A model generated the notes under the pieces. It searched no databases. It was not told the origin of the DNA and saw only the letters and a program-made list of their open reading frames with translations. Positions 9,201 to 15,802 of a DNA stretch of 21,115 nucleotides are shown here, piece after piece. Source of the stretch: Gemmatimonadales bacterium UBA4456 (GTDB taxonomy: Bacteria; Gemmatimonadota; Gemmatimonadetes; Longimicrobiales; Gaopeijiaceae); NCBI GenBank assembly GCA_002390225.1, contig DGOW01000046.1, positions 1 through 21,115 of the forward strand, written 5' to 3'. The position numbers were made by a program, and so were the translations under genes. Position 1 is the stretch's first letter; each line of letters opens with the position of its first letter.

Positions 9201-9506
9201 CAGATCCATCGCCACGTTCAGGGCAGTCTGCCCACCCATCGTCGGAAGGAGCGCATCCGGCTTCTCCTTTTCGATGACCTTCTCGACCCATTCAGCGGTG
9301 ATCGGCTCGATATAGGTCCGATCCGCAATGTCGGGATCGGTCATGATCGTGGCCGGGTTCGAATTCACCAGGACGACCCGATAACCCTCTTCCTTGAGGG
9401 CTCGAACCGCCTGAGTACCCGAATAGTCGAACTCGCAGGCCTGGCCGATGACAATCGGTCCAGAGCCCAGAATGAGAATCGTTTCTAGATCGTCGCGTCG
9501 AGGCAC
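6264..9506 (-). CDS. carB: Carbamoyl-phosphate synthase large subunit
   Basis: CarB makes carbamoyl phosphate from bicarbonate, ammonia supplied by the small subunit, and two ATP, feeding pyrimidine and arginine synthesis. The 1080-residue length matches the family (E. coli 1073). Two homologous ATP-grasp halves are clear: the first has GSGPIVIGQACEFDYSG, VNSNPATI and GGTGGGIAYN (about 175-184). The second, from about residue 560, has GSGPNRIGQGIEFDYC, VNSNPETV and RPSYVLGGRAM. The C-terminal MGS-like allosteric domain (from about 945) contains ATRGMHQYL, KVNEGRPNI and INTPLGKQS. The start is GTG at 9506 with AGGGA a few bases upstream. No carA gene is in the window, so the small subunit must be encoded elsewhere. 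The amidohydrolase gene follows by 18 bases and the 38-residue membrane protein precedes it by 39. Confidence 0.98.
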   Translation of the reverse strand: MPRRDDLETILILGSGPIVIGQACEFDYSGTQAVRALKEEGYRVVLVNSNPATIMTDPDIADRTYIEPITAEWVEKVIEKEKPDALLPTMGGQTALNVAMDLHRAGILEKHGVELIGANERSIEMAEDREQFAEAMERIGLKVTTGGFAGTLEEAFAIVESTHYPAIIRPSYTLGGTGGGIAYNREEFAVQVRKGLDASPITEVLIDRSILGWKEYELEVVRDGVDNVIIICSIENIDPMGVHTGDSITVAPAQTLTDVEYQEMRDASIAIIREIGVEAGGCNVQFAVNPDDGEMVVIEMNPRVSRSSALASKATGFPIARVGAKLAVGYRLHELPNDITETTPASFEPVLDYTVVKIPRFAFEKFSEVDDTLGVQMKSVGEVMAIGRTFRSAWQKGFRGLETDRYGWVVGDELKDDGLEEEDVSSLLAALRRPTANRPFQIKRALEAGLTIDEVFESTKIDRWFLDQFLQIIEWERRYAEAPEVTPELTHGMKREGFSDRQLGELRGEDEASVRERRWGWDIHPTYNVVDTCAGEFPAQTPYFYSSYETETESERSDREKVVILGSGPNRIGQGIEFDYCCVQAVLALREAGYETIMVNSNPETVSTDFDVSDKLYFEPLTLEDVLEILYLEQPKGVIVQLGGQTPLNLAHGIEAFGAPVLGTPVDAIDRAEDRDRFDAVCRAIGARTPDNGMATSEEEALKVAAEIGFPVLVRPSYVLGGRAMRIVYDEPSLRRYFEEAAKASPDHPVLIDSFLEDAFEADVDCLCDGTDVVIGGIMQHIEDAGVHSGDSACVLPPYLLSGDSLDEIRHLTRKFALELGVVGLMNVQYAIRDGVVYVLEVNPRASRTIPFVSKATGVPLARLASRVMVGERLTDLDVPEEPPVPGVAVKEAAFPFNRFDVDVLLGPEMRSTGEVMGFDDSYGMAFAKAQVSAGNVLPESGRVIVTVNERDRETVTPMLRRLRDLGFELMATRGMHQYLTRLGVPVEMVYKVNEGRPNIVDHIVTGDIALLINTPLGKQSQYDDYAMRRAAITYGVPYLTTMSATTAAVDALIALRTTRREVRSLQERIASIQPVDPPA

Positions 9507-9545
9507 GAGCGTCCCTGGAGCCGAGGCCGCGAAACCGCGGAGAAC

Positions 9546-9662
9546 CTAGGCGTCACTGCTCTTCCCGGACTCCTTACGAATCGCGGTGAGCAGGACGGTG
9601 GCGAAGCCGCCCCAGACGAAAGCCATCACCACGATCATTGTGATCCAGGTGCTGGTCGTCAT
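9546..9662 (-). CDS. Small single-helix membrane protein, MetS-like NSS transporter small subunit
   Basis: The ATG at 9662 has a GAGGG ribosome-binding site about eight bases upstream and yields 38 residues. One hydrophobic helix (about residues 6-28) with the motif MAFVWGGFATVLL is followed by a basic and polar tail (RKESGKSSDA). Short N-terminus, single helix with a central WGG, and charged tail fit the putative methionine/alanine importer small subunit family (MetS/MaAIMP_sms). That family accompanies neurotransmitter:sodium symporters. In this window the symporter gene is about 6 kb upstream, not adjacent as is usual. The longer in-frame extension to 9788 is Arg/Pro-rich, unlike a coding sequence, and bypasses the good ribosome-binding site. 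The family call rests on pattern memory in a very short protein, so certainty is moderate. Confidence 0.7.
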   Translation of the reverse strand: MTTSTWITMIVVMAFVWGGFATVLLTAIRKESGKSSDA

Positions 9663-9707
9663 AGGCGTTTCCCTCGCCCGGCGGCGGCCGGATGGTCGAT
9701 TGCTTGA

Positions 9708-9722
9708 GCGGTCGGCGACCGC
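9708..9722. promoter_or_regulatory. 15-bp palindrome upstream of the MetS-like gene
   Basis: gcggtcg and cgaccgc form a perfect 7-bp inverted repeat around a single central base, 46 bases before the MetS-like start codon. The size and symmetry suit a dimeric repressor site, but no matching second copy was noticed. GC-rich DNA produces such palindromes by chance. Confidence 0.25.
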
Positions 9723-9863
9723 GTGACACTCCAACAGACGGAGCGAAAACGGCCCGCGTAAGGTGGCGGAAGGGGGGTGGACGGGCAAGCCGATCCCGGG
9801 GTCGTCCCGAGGGCCTCGCCTGGCACCTCAACTGCACGGGATCGAAGATGTCCAGAACCGGGC

Positions 9864-10253
9864 TCAGCGCACGATCCGAACACTCGCCGCGGAGGGTGTA
9901 ACGAGTTGATCATCCAACAGGGTCGCCTGAAGAACGGTGACAACGGGACCTTCCATTTCGAGGTCGTCGACATCGATCGTAAAACGGAGTCCCCCGCTCG
10001 ACGGTGCGATGACGATCACCCGATGGCGTCCAGGGCGGACCGCGTCTGGAGCTCCAAAGACCCGAGCATCGCCCAGTGCTGTGAAGCCCTGGATGCCCGG
10101 GCCGTCGACCTGCAGTAACACCCCCCCGAGCATGTCTCCTGTCACGATCGCTTCGAGTTCCCCGGGTCCACTTGGCCCCGACTCGCACGCGACCAAGACC
10201 AGCGCGCCGACAGCGAGGGCGCAACGCGCGCGCAACCGTGATGCACGAGTCAT
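9864..10253 (-). CDS. Small secreted lipoprotein, translationally coupled to the M6 protease
   Basis: The 129-residue product has a basic N-terminus (MTRASRLRAR), a hydrophobic core and a lipobox LVAC with Cys23, so it should be exported, lipidated and membrane-anchored. The mature part starts with a Ser/Gly/Pro linker and continues as a beta-rich domain with alternating hydrophobic residues (GGVLLQVDGPGIQGF, HRVIVIAPSSGGLRFTIDV). I do not recognise the domain with certainty; the pattern is compatible with an Ig- or cohesin-like beta sandwich. Its ATG overlaps the protease stop codon in an ATGA arrangement, so the two proteins are almost certainly made together. An in-frame upstream start at 10358 would lie inside the protease gene and lacks a signal peptide. 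The likely role, as inference, is surface anchoring or control of the protease. Confidence 0.8.
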   Translation of the reverse strand: MTRASRLRARCALAVGALVLVACESGPSGPGELEAIVTGDMLGGVLLQVDGPGIQGFTALGDARVFGAPDAVRPGRHRVIVIAPSSGGLRFTIDVDDLEMEGPVVTVLQATLLDDQLVTPSAASVRIVR

Positions 10254-12760
10254 CGCCCCAGCTCCGGATCGCGCGCCAGGACACCGATTACGATCTCGCG
10301 ACGGACCACGGTTTCGGGGCCCACGCTGAGCGGGAGCGCAGGATCGGACAGAGCCCATGCCCTGAAGTCACCGAGGTCATACGGCCCTCTGTTGTTGCCT
10401 TCGCGATCGAGATAGTCCTTTTGGACATCAGTCAAACGCGGCCCCACGAGCAGAAATTGCGACGTCAGTTCTCCGATCGACAGGCTCGGGCGGTTGAGGT
10501 CGAGCACAATGTCGGCTTGGGCCGGAAGTCCGAGCGCATCGGTCGCCGTCACAGTCAGCGCAAAAGAGCCGTTCTCGAGAGAAGCGCCCTGGAACCGACC
10601 ACTCGCGTCGAAGAGGACACCTTCCGGAAGGATGCCTGAGACAAGAGACCAGACGATGGGCGCGGTTCCGTTTTCGACAACGAGTTGAACGTCCAGAGCT
10701 GTAGCCGCGGGCAGTGCGATCGGCTGAGCAGCGATCGCGTAGATCAGTTCGAAGTCTGCACTCGCAGTCACGGGTGCCGTCATCGAAATGGTCGCGGGGT
10801 TCGGCTGACCTGCCAGGTCATCGGTCCACCGGAGGAACCCAAAGCCGGTCTTCGGCTGTGCTGTAAGCGCGACAGCCGCACCTGGCGCAAACCAGAAGTC
10901 TTCATCCGCCGGATCCGTGACGAGATCCGCCGGCACGATACCGTTGACCGATCCGGTCAATGTCACGTCGAGGAGGTATTCGATGGATCCGTACTCAGCG
11001 ATGTAGGTAGTGTCGGCTACAGGAGTCACAATACGCCTCGTTCGGCCCTCTGCAGGCTCCTCTCGCCACCCCAGGAAGGGTCGGCGCTGACCCGGCCTGA
11101 TCACCTCACCCTCCGCGGCCTCGACGGTCCAGGTTGTGAACGGTGCAGACAGGAAGGTCGTCGCCGGCGGATCGACGGTCCGGCCATTAACCAGAAACAG
11201 ACCCGCCTCACTCGCCGCGCCCTGCGCCGTCAACACAACCGTCGTCTGCCTCGTCAGGAGTCGGAAGCTCACGTCGTCGCCCGTCTGCACGATGTCGAAC
11301 ATTGTCAGGCCGGCAAACCCACCGAGGTAGGAGATGGGCGACGGAATCGAGGCAGCGTGGAACACCGTATTGCCGGTCTGACCCGGGAATGGATCGCCCC
11401 CGTCGCCCCGACCTCGACCTCGTCCGAGATCGTCGTCGCCATCCGCCTGCCGAAGCCAGACGCCCATATGGGGCTGAGCGTTCACACGATTCTCCGCCCA
11501 ACGGGCCAGCACCCAGTCCTCATCCACCTGCCAGACCAGGAGCCCCTCGTCCCAGACAGTCTGATCATAGCCGAACGCCTGACGATTCTCGATCAGGAAG
11601 TACTCTCCCGACCCATCGGTCGCGTCGACACGGTATACCGTACCATCGGTCTGGACCGGTCCCAGCTGCAGCGACCCGTGATCGGTATCGGGTGATAGCG
11701 TGACGACGTCGACCCATCCAAGGGCCGCTTTGCTCCACGCCCCCATATGGCACGGCTTCTCCGGCGTCTGATTCCCACATCCCCATGAGCCAGAGCCCAT
11801 CAGGTCCCAGGTCCCAACACCCGAGTGCGTCCCGTTGAAGCCCTCGGTGTCGTACAGATCAGGCAGGCCGAACGCGTGACCCAGCTCGTGAGTGAAGACT
11901 CCGATCTGGGCCAGGTCACCGCCGCTGCATGCGACCGCAGGCTGGATCGTGTAATCGTCGACTCGAATGACGCCACCGTTGGCCGACGGCGTGTTCGTCT
12001 CGAACTCGCTGAACACGGCGGACGAGAGTGACCAGCGGTGCGACCAGATGCGATCAGTCGAGCCGGAGCCCCCGCACTCACCCCCTCGAGTCGGATGGAT
12101 GACCGCGAGAACGTCGACGTAACCGTCGTCGTCACCGGAATTCGGCAATCCATCCGGTCCGTCATTGTCGTACGGCGACCAATCAACCACGTCGTTCAGA
12201 ACGAGTAGATCCCAAATGAAGTTGCCCACCCCTTCCCCACCGAGGACGCCAGTCACGAGTCCGCTTTCATTGACGGTGTAGCTCGTGTCGGCCCGTGGCA
12301 CCGTGACCCAGTCGATCACTTCGCCCTGGAGGGACACCCGCCCGCCGGACACCTCATCGTAGTAGTCCGTAATTGTCCCGTCGTGGACACCGAAGTACGC
12401 AGTCTGAATCGTGTCCCGGCCGTAGGGCGGAAACGGGTCAGAGTTCGCGTACAGACCGAGCAGAACGGGAATGCGGAACGTGCCCTCCACGGTGCTCTGT
12501 CGCGGCCCCAGCAGCTGCGGGCCATCTCGAAACGCCGGAAGGTCGCGACCGTCGAAGTTACGCCCTGACGCCTCGGCCAGGCGGGCAGACCATCCGCGGC
12601 GGAACTCGAAGGCCGCGTTCCCAGCGCCGAGCATCGAGCGTCGATATCCCTCCGGGACCGGGGTCCCGTAGCGTGCACCCAACATCTCCACGTCCTGCCC
12701 GGAGATGAGCGAAGGCAGGCCGGCCAGGACCAGCGCGAAGAGAAACGGGAAGCGGCGCAT
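10250..12760 (-). CDS. Secreted M6-family metalloprotease with C-terminal repeats and dockerin-like motif
   Basis: The 836-residue product starts with a signal peptide (MRRFPFLFALVLAGLPSLISG, about 1-21). The M6 (immune inhibitor A-like) catalytic domain includes DYYDEVSGGRVSL near 133-145, the zinc motif HELGHAFGLPDLYD at about 291-304 and GTWDLMGSGSW at about 316-326. These predict a zinc protease acting outside the cell. After about residue 500 come two bacterial repeat segments of the InlB-B type (RPFLGWRE...DTTYIAEY and LTAQPKTGFGFLRW). A putative Ig domain of the He_PIG type follows (LPEGVLFDASGRFQG...LTVTATDA). A short Asp/Gly/Asn-rich motif DREGNNRGPYDLGDF at about 785-799 resembles one calcium-binding half of a dockerin. 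The start at 12760 was chosen for the signal peptide; an in-frame GTG at 12805 would add 15 polar residues. The downstream lipoprotein overlaps by four bases. Confidence 0.92.
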   Translation of the reverse strand: MRRFPFLFALVLAGLPSLISGQDVEMLGARYGTPVPEGYRRSMLGAGNAAFEFRRGWSARLAEASGRNFDGRDLPAFRDGPQLLGPRQSTVEGTFRIPVLLGLYANSDPFPPYGRDTIQTAYFGVHDGTITDYYDEVSGGRVSLQGEVIDWVTVPRADTSYTVNESGLVTGVLGGEGVGNFIWDLLVLNDVVDWSPYDNDGPDGLPNSGDDDGYVDVLAVIHPTRGGECGGSGSTDRIWSHRWSLSSAVFSEFETNTPSANGGVIRVDDYTIQPAVACSGGDLAQIGVFTHELGHAFGLPDLYDTEGFNGTHSGVGTWDLMGSGSWGCGNQTPEKPCHMGAWSKAALGWVDVVTLSPDTDHGSLQLGPVQTDGTVYRVDATDGSGEYFLIENRQAFGYDQTVWDEGLLVWQVDEDWVLARWAENRVNAQPHMGVWLRQADGDDDLGRGRGRGDGGDPFPGQTGNTVFHAASIPSPISYLGGFAGLTMFDIVQTGDDVSFRLLTRQTTVVLTAQGAASEAGLFLVNGRTVDPPATTFLSAPFTTWTVEAAEGEVIRPGQRRPFLGWREEPAEGRTRRIVTPVADTTYIAEYGSIEYLLDVTLTGSVNGIVPADLVTDPADEDFWFAPGAAVALTAQPKTGFGFLRWTDDLAGQPNPATISMTAPVTASADFELIYAIAAQPIALPAATALDVQLVVENGTAPIVWSLVSGILPEGVLFDASGRFQGASLENGSFALTVTATDALGLPAQADIVLDLNRPSLSIGELTSQFLLVGPRLTDVQKDYLDREGNNRGPYDLGDFRAWALSDPALPLSVGPETVVRREIVIGVLARDPELGR

Positions 12761-12911
12761 GATCGCGACGAAGGGGCTCAGATCGGGCTTGGACACGTCG
12801 AACACGTTCGCAACCCGACCTCGGAAATACCTGATCCCCTACCAGGCCCGGAAAATCGGGGTTCCTGCTGATGCGACTCCGGGATAAGCACTCAAGGTGC
12901 AGGTTCCTATG

Positions 12912-13481
12912 TCAGCGCGAGACGTCCTCACCTCGAATACCCAGCTCTCCAGCGATGCCGCGGAGTCCGTCAATGACGTTCTGGATGTGTTCCGCCCGCT
13001 CGAGTCCGATCAGCTCGACGCCACGTTGGACCTCGTCACGACTCACACCCGCCGCGAACTGCTTGTCCTTGAGTTTCTTGGTCACCGACTTCGGCTTGAG
13101 GTCATCAACCCCGGTGGGGCGTACGAGACAGGTCGCGAAGACAAGCCCCGAGAGCTCATCACACGCCACGAGGACCTTGTCGAGATCGCTCGTCGGTTTG
13201 ACACCGGTGAACTCGCTTCGATGGGCGAGAATCGCCTGCAGCACCTCTTCAGGGTAACCCAGCCCGCGCAGGTGATCGACGGCGGTGAGTGGATGATTCT
13301 CCGGGTGCTTCTCCCAGTCGAGGTCGTGAAGGAGCCCGGCGAGGCCCCAGAGATCCTCGTCCTCGCCCCGCATCCGTGCGTAGTGACGGACGGCCGCTTC
13401 TACCGAGTACATGTGCTTGCGAAGCCCCTCGTTTTCGACCCATTCCTCAAGAAGGGCGACGGCGTCACTGCGATCAGGCAT
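12912..13481 (-). CDS. HD-domain hydrolase
   Basis: This 189-residue protein carries the metal-dependent phosphohydrolase signature: His23 in KHMYSVEA, His52-Asp53 in LLHDLDWEKHP, and Asp108 in VACDELSGL. Together these form the H...HD...D set of HD-superfamily enzymes. Such proteins commonly cleave phosphate esters of nucleotides or related molecules, but the substrate is not readable here. The C-terminal third (KPKSVTKKLKDKQFAAGVSRDEV) is a Lys-rich helical region common in a stand-alone HD hydrolase group that I have seen annotated only as HD-domain protein. A clear GAGGAA ribosome-binding site lies just before the ATG at 13481. It follows endonuclease III by 90 bases and precedes the M6 protease by about 150 bases, where no strong promoter was found. 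Confidence 0.87.
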   Translation of the reverse strand: MPDRSDAVALLEEWVENEGLRKHMYSVEAAVRHYARMRGEDEDLWGLAGLLHDLDWEKHPENHPLTAVDHLRGLGYPEEVLQAILAHRSEFTGVKPTSDLDKVLVACDELSGLVFATCLVRPTGVDDLKPKSVTKKLKDKQFAAGVSRDEVQRGVELIGLERAEHIQNVIDGLRGIAGELGIRGEDVSR

Positions 13482-13571
13482 GAGGTTCCTCGGGCGAAGA
13501 ATCGTGATGATGGGCGAAGCTCATGCGGGCTCGAGGTCGGGTCAACGCCCCGCCGCCGCCAAGGTCGTGAT

Positions 13572-14222
13572 TCAGACCCGAGACGAGGGGCACAGGTGTG
13601 AGATCACGCACGCCTCGCACCGAGGTTTGCGCGCATCGCATACACGCCGACCGTGCCAGATGAGGAGGTGCGCCAGAAGTGTCCAGCGCTCGGACGGGAC
13701 GATCTTGATGAGATCCTGCTCGATCTTCTCAGGCGTCTTCTCCCTGGTGAAGCGCAGCAACGTCGACAAACGCCTGATGTGCGTGTCGACGACTACCCCT
13801 TCATTGATGTCGAACGCATTGCCCAGGACAACGTTCGCCGTCTTTCTTCCAACGCCCGGCAGTGCCGAGAGCTCAGCGATAGTGCGTGGCACTACGCCGC
13901 CGTGCTCTCCCATGAGTCTTCGGGCGAACCCGATGATGTTCTTTGCCTTGTTACGGAAGAATCCGGTCGTCCGGACGATGCCCTCAACGTCTTCCTGCTG
14001 AGCATTCGCCAACAACTCGGCATTCGGGTACCGGGCAAAGAGCACTGGCGTGACCATGTTGACTCGTACGTCCGTCGTCTGGGCGGACAGGATCGTCGCA
14101 ACGGCCAGCTGGAATGGGGTCGAGAAGTTCAGCTCGCAATGAGCGTCGGGGTACTCCACGTGCAGGAGATCGAATACCTCCGCCGCTCGCTCTGTCCGGG
14201 CCTTCTTCGACTCTCTGGGCAT
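13572..14222 (-). CDS. nth: Endonuclease III (DNA glycosylase/AP lyase)
   Basis: Endonuclease III removes oxidised pyrimidines and cuts the resulting abasic site in base-excision repair. The 216-residue product has the helix-hairpin-helix LPGVGRKTANVVL with catalytic Lys127, the catalytic Asp146 in VVVDTHIRRLS, and an iron-sulphur cluster loop. The four cysteines are Cys195, Cys202, Cys205 and Cys211 in the standard C-x6-C-x2-C-x5-C spacing. Length and order match the family (E. coli 211 residues). The ATG at 14222 has GGAG four bases upstream; an in-frame GTG at 14246 lacks this. It is 39 bases after the unrecognised 261-residue gene. Confidence 0.97.
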   Translation of the reverse strand: MPRESKKARTERAAEVFDLLHVEYPDAHCELNFSTPFQLAVATILSAQTTDVRVNMVTPVLFARYPNAELLANAQQEDVEGIVRTTGFFRNKAKNIIGFARRLMGEHGGVVPRTIAELSALPGVGRKTANVVLGNAFDINEGVVVDTHIRRLSTLLRFTREKTPEKIEQDLIKIVPSERWTLLAHLLIWHGRRVCDARKPRCEACVISHLCPSSRV

Positions 14223-14261
14223 CGGTCTCCAGTGGGGACACGCCACAACGCCCGTTCGGCG

Positions 14262-15047
14262 TCAGGCGCTCAGTCTAACCCGGGTGAAGGGAAGCGACGA
14301 TGCCTCCGGTGCTTCGATTCCCTTGTGCGGTTCGTGCGCAGCAAGAGCATCGGGCACACTCGCCGCATACGCGAAGAAACGGGCGAGCAACTTGAAGACC
14401 TCGCCGGCAGTCGACACCCCGTACAGGCCGTCCAGCTCACCCCCGGGGAGGGACGCGGTGAAGTCCGCCACGTCGCCACGGGCATCGAGGTCCAGCCAGC
14501 CGGCGGCGTCTCGAAGCGGTGCTGGTGGAAGGGGAACCACACCGATACCCGGTCGATCGGGTCGAAGCCCGGTCACGAGCATCGAGTGGAGCAGGCCGGA
14601 AGAGGTCACCATCCAGAACAGCCCGTCGATCGACTCGGGCGGGCTCTCGTCAGACCCATCGCCCGCCCAGAAGAGGTGCTGTGGCAGTTGAAGGTAGCCG
14701 GACGGAGCCGGTGGCTCGGGGACTCCGTTCGGCGCCCCTTCCACCAGATATCGGGTCGCATGGACCGACAGCAGATAGACCGGGCAGCCGGCATTCGTGA
14801 AGTGATATGCGTGGAAGGCCAGACCCCCGAACCGGGCGAGCGCTCCGTCTTTGCCCTCTGCGCCCTCGAGTCCGCGGATGAAATAATCGACAGCGCCCAT
14901 GGTCAGGAACGCCTCGAGGACTTCCGGATCGGCGCCGCGACCCTCCGACTCCTCCGATACCCCCGCCACAAATTGCCGAGCGGCGTCGGTCGACTCGAAG
15001 GCGAGCTCCCACGGTGTGGTTCGGGTGTACTCATCATGCAATGACAT
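14262..15047 (-). CDS. Conserved-looking protein of unknown function (261 aa)
   Basis: I do not recognise this family. The protein is soluble with no signal peptide or long membrane segment. It begins MSLHDEYTRTTPWELAF and has a helical first third. A central region contains FGGLAFHAYHFTNAGCPVYLLS and LPQHLFWAGDGS, and a C-terminal part contains GGELDGLYGVSTAGEVFKLLARFF. The centre is rich in aromatic residues and Gly/Pro turns, which suggests a mixed alpha/beta fold. I see no catalytic motif. It starts eight bases after the stop of the metallopeptidase gene, and nth follows by 39 bases, so it is probably in the same operon. Codon use and composition resemble the neighbours, which supports a real gene. 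The ribosome-binding site is weak (AGG very close to the ATG). Confidence 0.75.
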   Translation of the reverse strand: MSLHDEYTRTTPWELAFESTDAARQFVAGVSEESEGRGADPEVLEAFLTMGAVDYFIRGLEGAEGKDGALARFGGLAFHAYHFTNAGCPVYLLSVHATRYLVEGAPNGVPEPPAPSGYLQLPQHLFWAGDGSDESPPESIDGLFWMVTSSGLLHSMLVTGLRPDRPGIGVVPLPPAPLRDAAGWLDLDARGDVADFTASLPGGELDGLYGVSTAGEVFKLLARFFAYAASVPDALAAHEPHKGIEAPEASSLPFTRVRLSA

Positions 15048-15055
15048 GGCCTGCG

Positions 15056-15790
15056 CTACCCCACACCCGCCGCGGGTTCCGCACGGGCCTCAGACTCAAG
15101 CACGAATACGTCGTGAAGACCCATCATCTGCTTGAGGGCATGCAACCACGAACGCCGTCGCACGAGCACAAGTTCGAGTGTTTCATCACCCGCCTCGATG
15201 CCCTCGACCAGCACGAAGTGGACATCTCCCAACTCTTCGGGCCGGCGGACCTGCAGGCGCTCATGACGCCATTCGAAGTGAATGGACGATGCGGCTTTGA
15301 ACGAACGTCCATCCCAAGTCTGTTCGAGGTACCACGCCTTCTCGACCCGGTAGAGCCCGGGTGCGATCTCGTCACCGTACTGGTAGTACCACGGATCGAA
15401 CTGCTGACCCTCGAATCGGCGGAAGGTCTCATCCGCCGCGCGATCGACGTCCTCGAGCGCATCGTCACCGGCCAGCGACTCAAGATGATGCCGTAACTCG
15501 TGGGTGAGCGTCTCCCAGACCTCGTTGTTCCAATCGAAGTCGGGGTTCTCGTTCGCGAGCGCCCTGAACGATCCCCAGTAGAGAGCGATCACAGAGCGCG
15601 TCGTGTCCGCGCTACCGAAGTCGGACAGGTGCTCCTCGGTGAGGCACTCACCCAGAGTGAAGACGCCGGGGTGATCCGGGTGCGCCGGCGCTTCTCGCCG
15701 AACCGTCATCCCGTCGACGCCCTCCCTGTACTCGTCCGGGATCTCGTCCCACGCAGCCCACGCGTGCCGTTCGAACTCCTCGAACGTCAT
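15056..15790 (-). CDS. Zincin-like metallopeptidase with extra C-terminal region
   Basis: The 244-residue protein carries a zinc-peptidase motif THELRHHLE at about 96-104, with His97, Glu98 and His101 as the HExxH core. The preceding region (LGECLTEEHLSDF, VIALYWGSF, NEVWETLTHE) fits the small zincin family PF06262, whose usual members are about 110-150 residues. This protein is longer. Residues 130-244 form an additional basic and aromatic region (QFDPWYYQYGDEIAPGLYRVEKAW ending in a Glu-rich tail) that I cannot assign. There is no signal peptide, so it is probably cytoplasmic. It begins 12 bases after the symporter stop and is followed after eight bases by the unknown gene. The ATG at 15790 is the only sensible start, although no ribosome-binding site is visible, so translation may depend on coupling to the symporter. 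Confidence 0.8.
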   Translation of the reverse strand: MTFEEFERHAWAAWDEIPDEYREGVDGMTVRREAPAHPDHPGVFTLGECLTEEHLSDFGSADTTRSVIALYWGSFRALANENPDFDWNNEVWETLTHELRHHLESLAGDDALEDVDRAADETFRRFEGQQFDPWYYQYGDEIAPGLYRVEKAWYLEQTWDGRSFKAASSIHFEWRHERLQVRRPEELGDVHFVLVEGIEAGDETLELVLVRRRSWLHALKQMMGLHDVFVLESEARAEPAAGVG

Positions 15791-15802
15791 GAGACTGTTC
15801 GG

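Noticed and set aside
9663..9788. N-terminal extension of the MetS-like protein to the upstream start at 9788
   Set aside because: The extension is Arg/Pro-rich, unlike the helix that follows, and it bypasses the ATG at 9662 with its GAGGG ribosome-binding site.
10685..11695. Plus-strand open frame of 336 codons opposite the M6 protease
   Set aside because: It is antisense to a protease with a clear zinc motif and signal peptide, and its translation is Arg-rich without a fold. A GC-rich shadow.
12669..12760. A cellulosome role suggested by the dockerin-like motif of the M6 protease
   Set aside because: Only one half-motif is visible, and there is no scaffoldin, cohesin array or cellulase in the window. 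The motif is kept as a feature of the protease, not as evidence for a cellulosome.
13653..15044. Long plus-strand open frame of 463 codons opposite nth and the unknown 261-aa gene
   Set aside because: It lies antisense to well-supported genes, including endonuclease III with all catalytic and iron-sulphur residues. Its protein is Arg/Gly/His-rich with no recognisable fold. High GC content produces such antisense frames.
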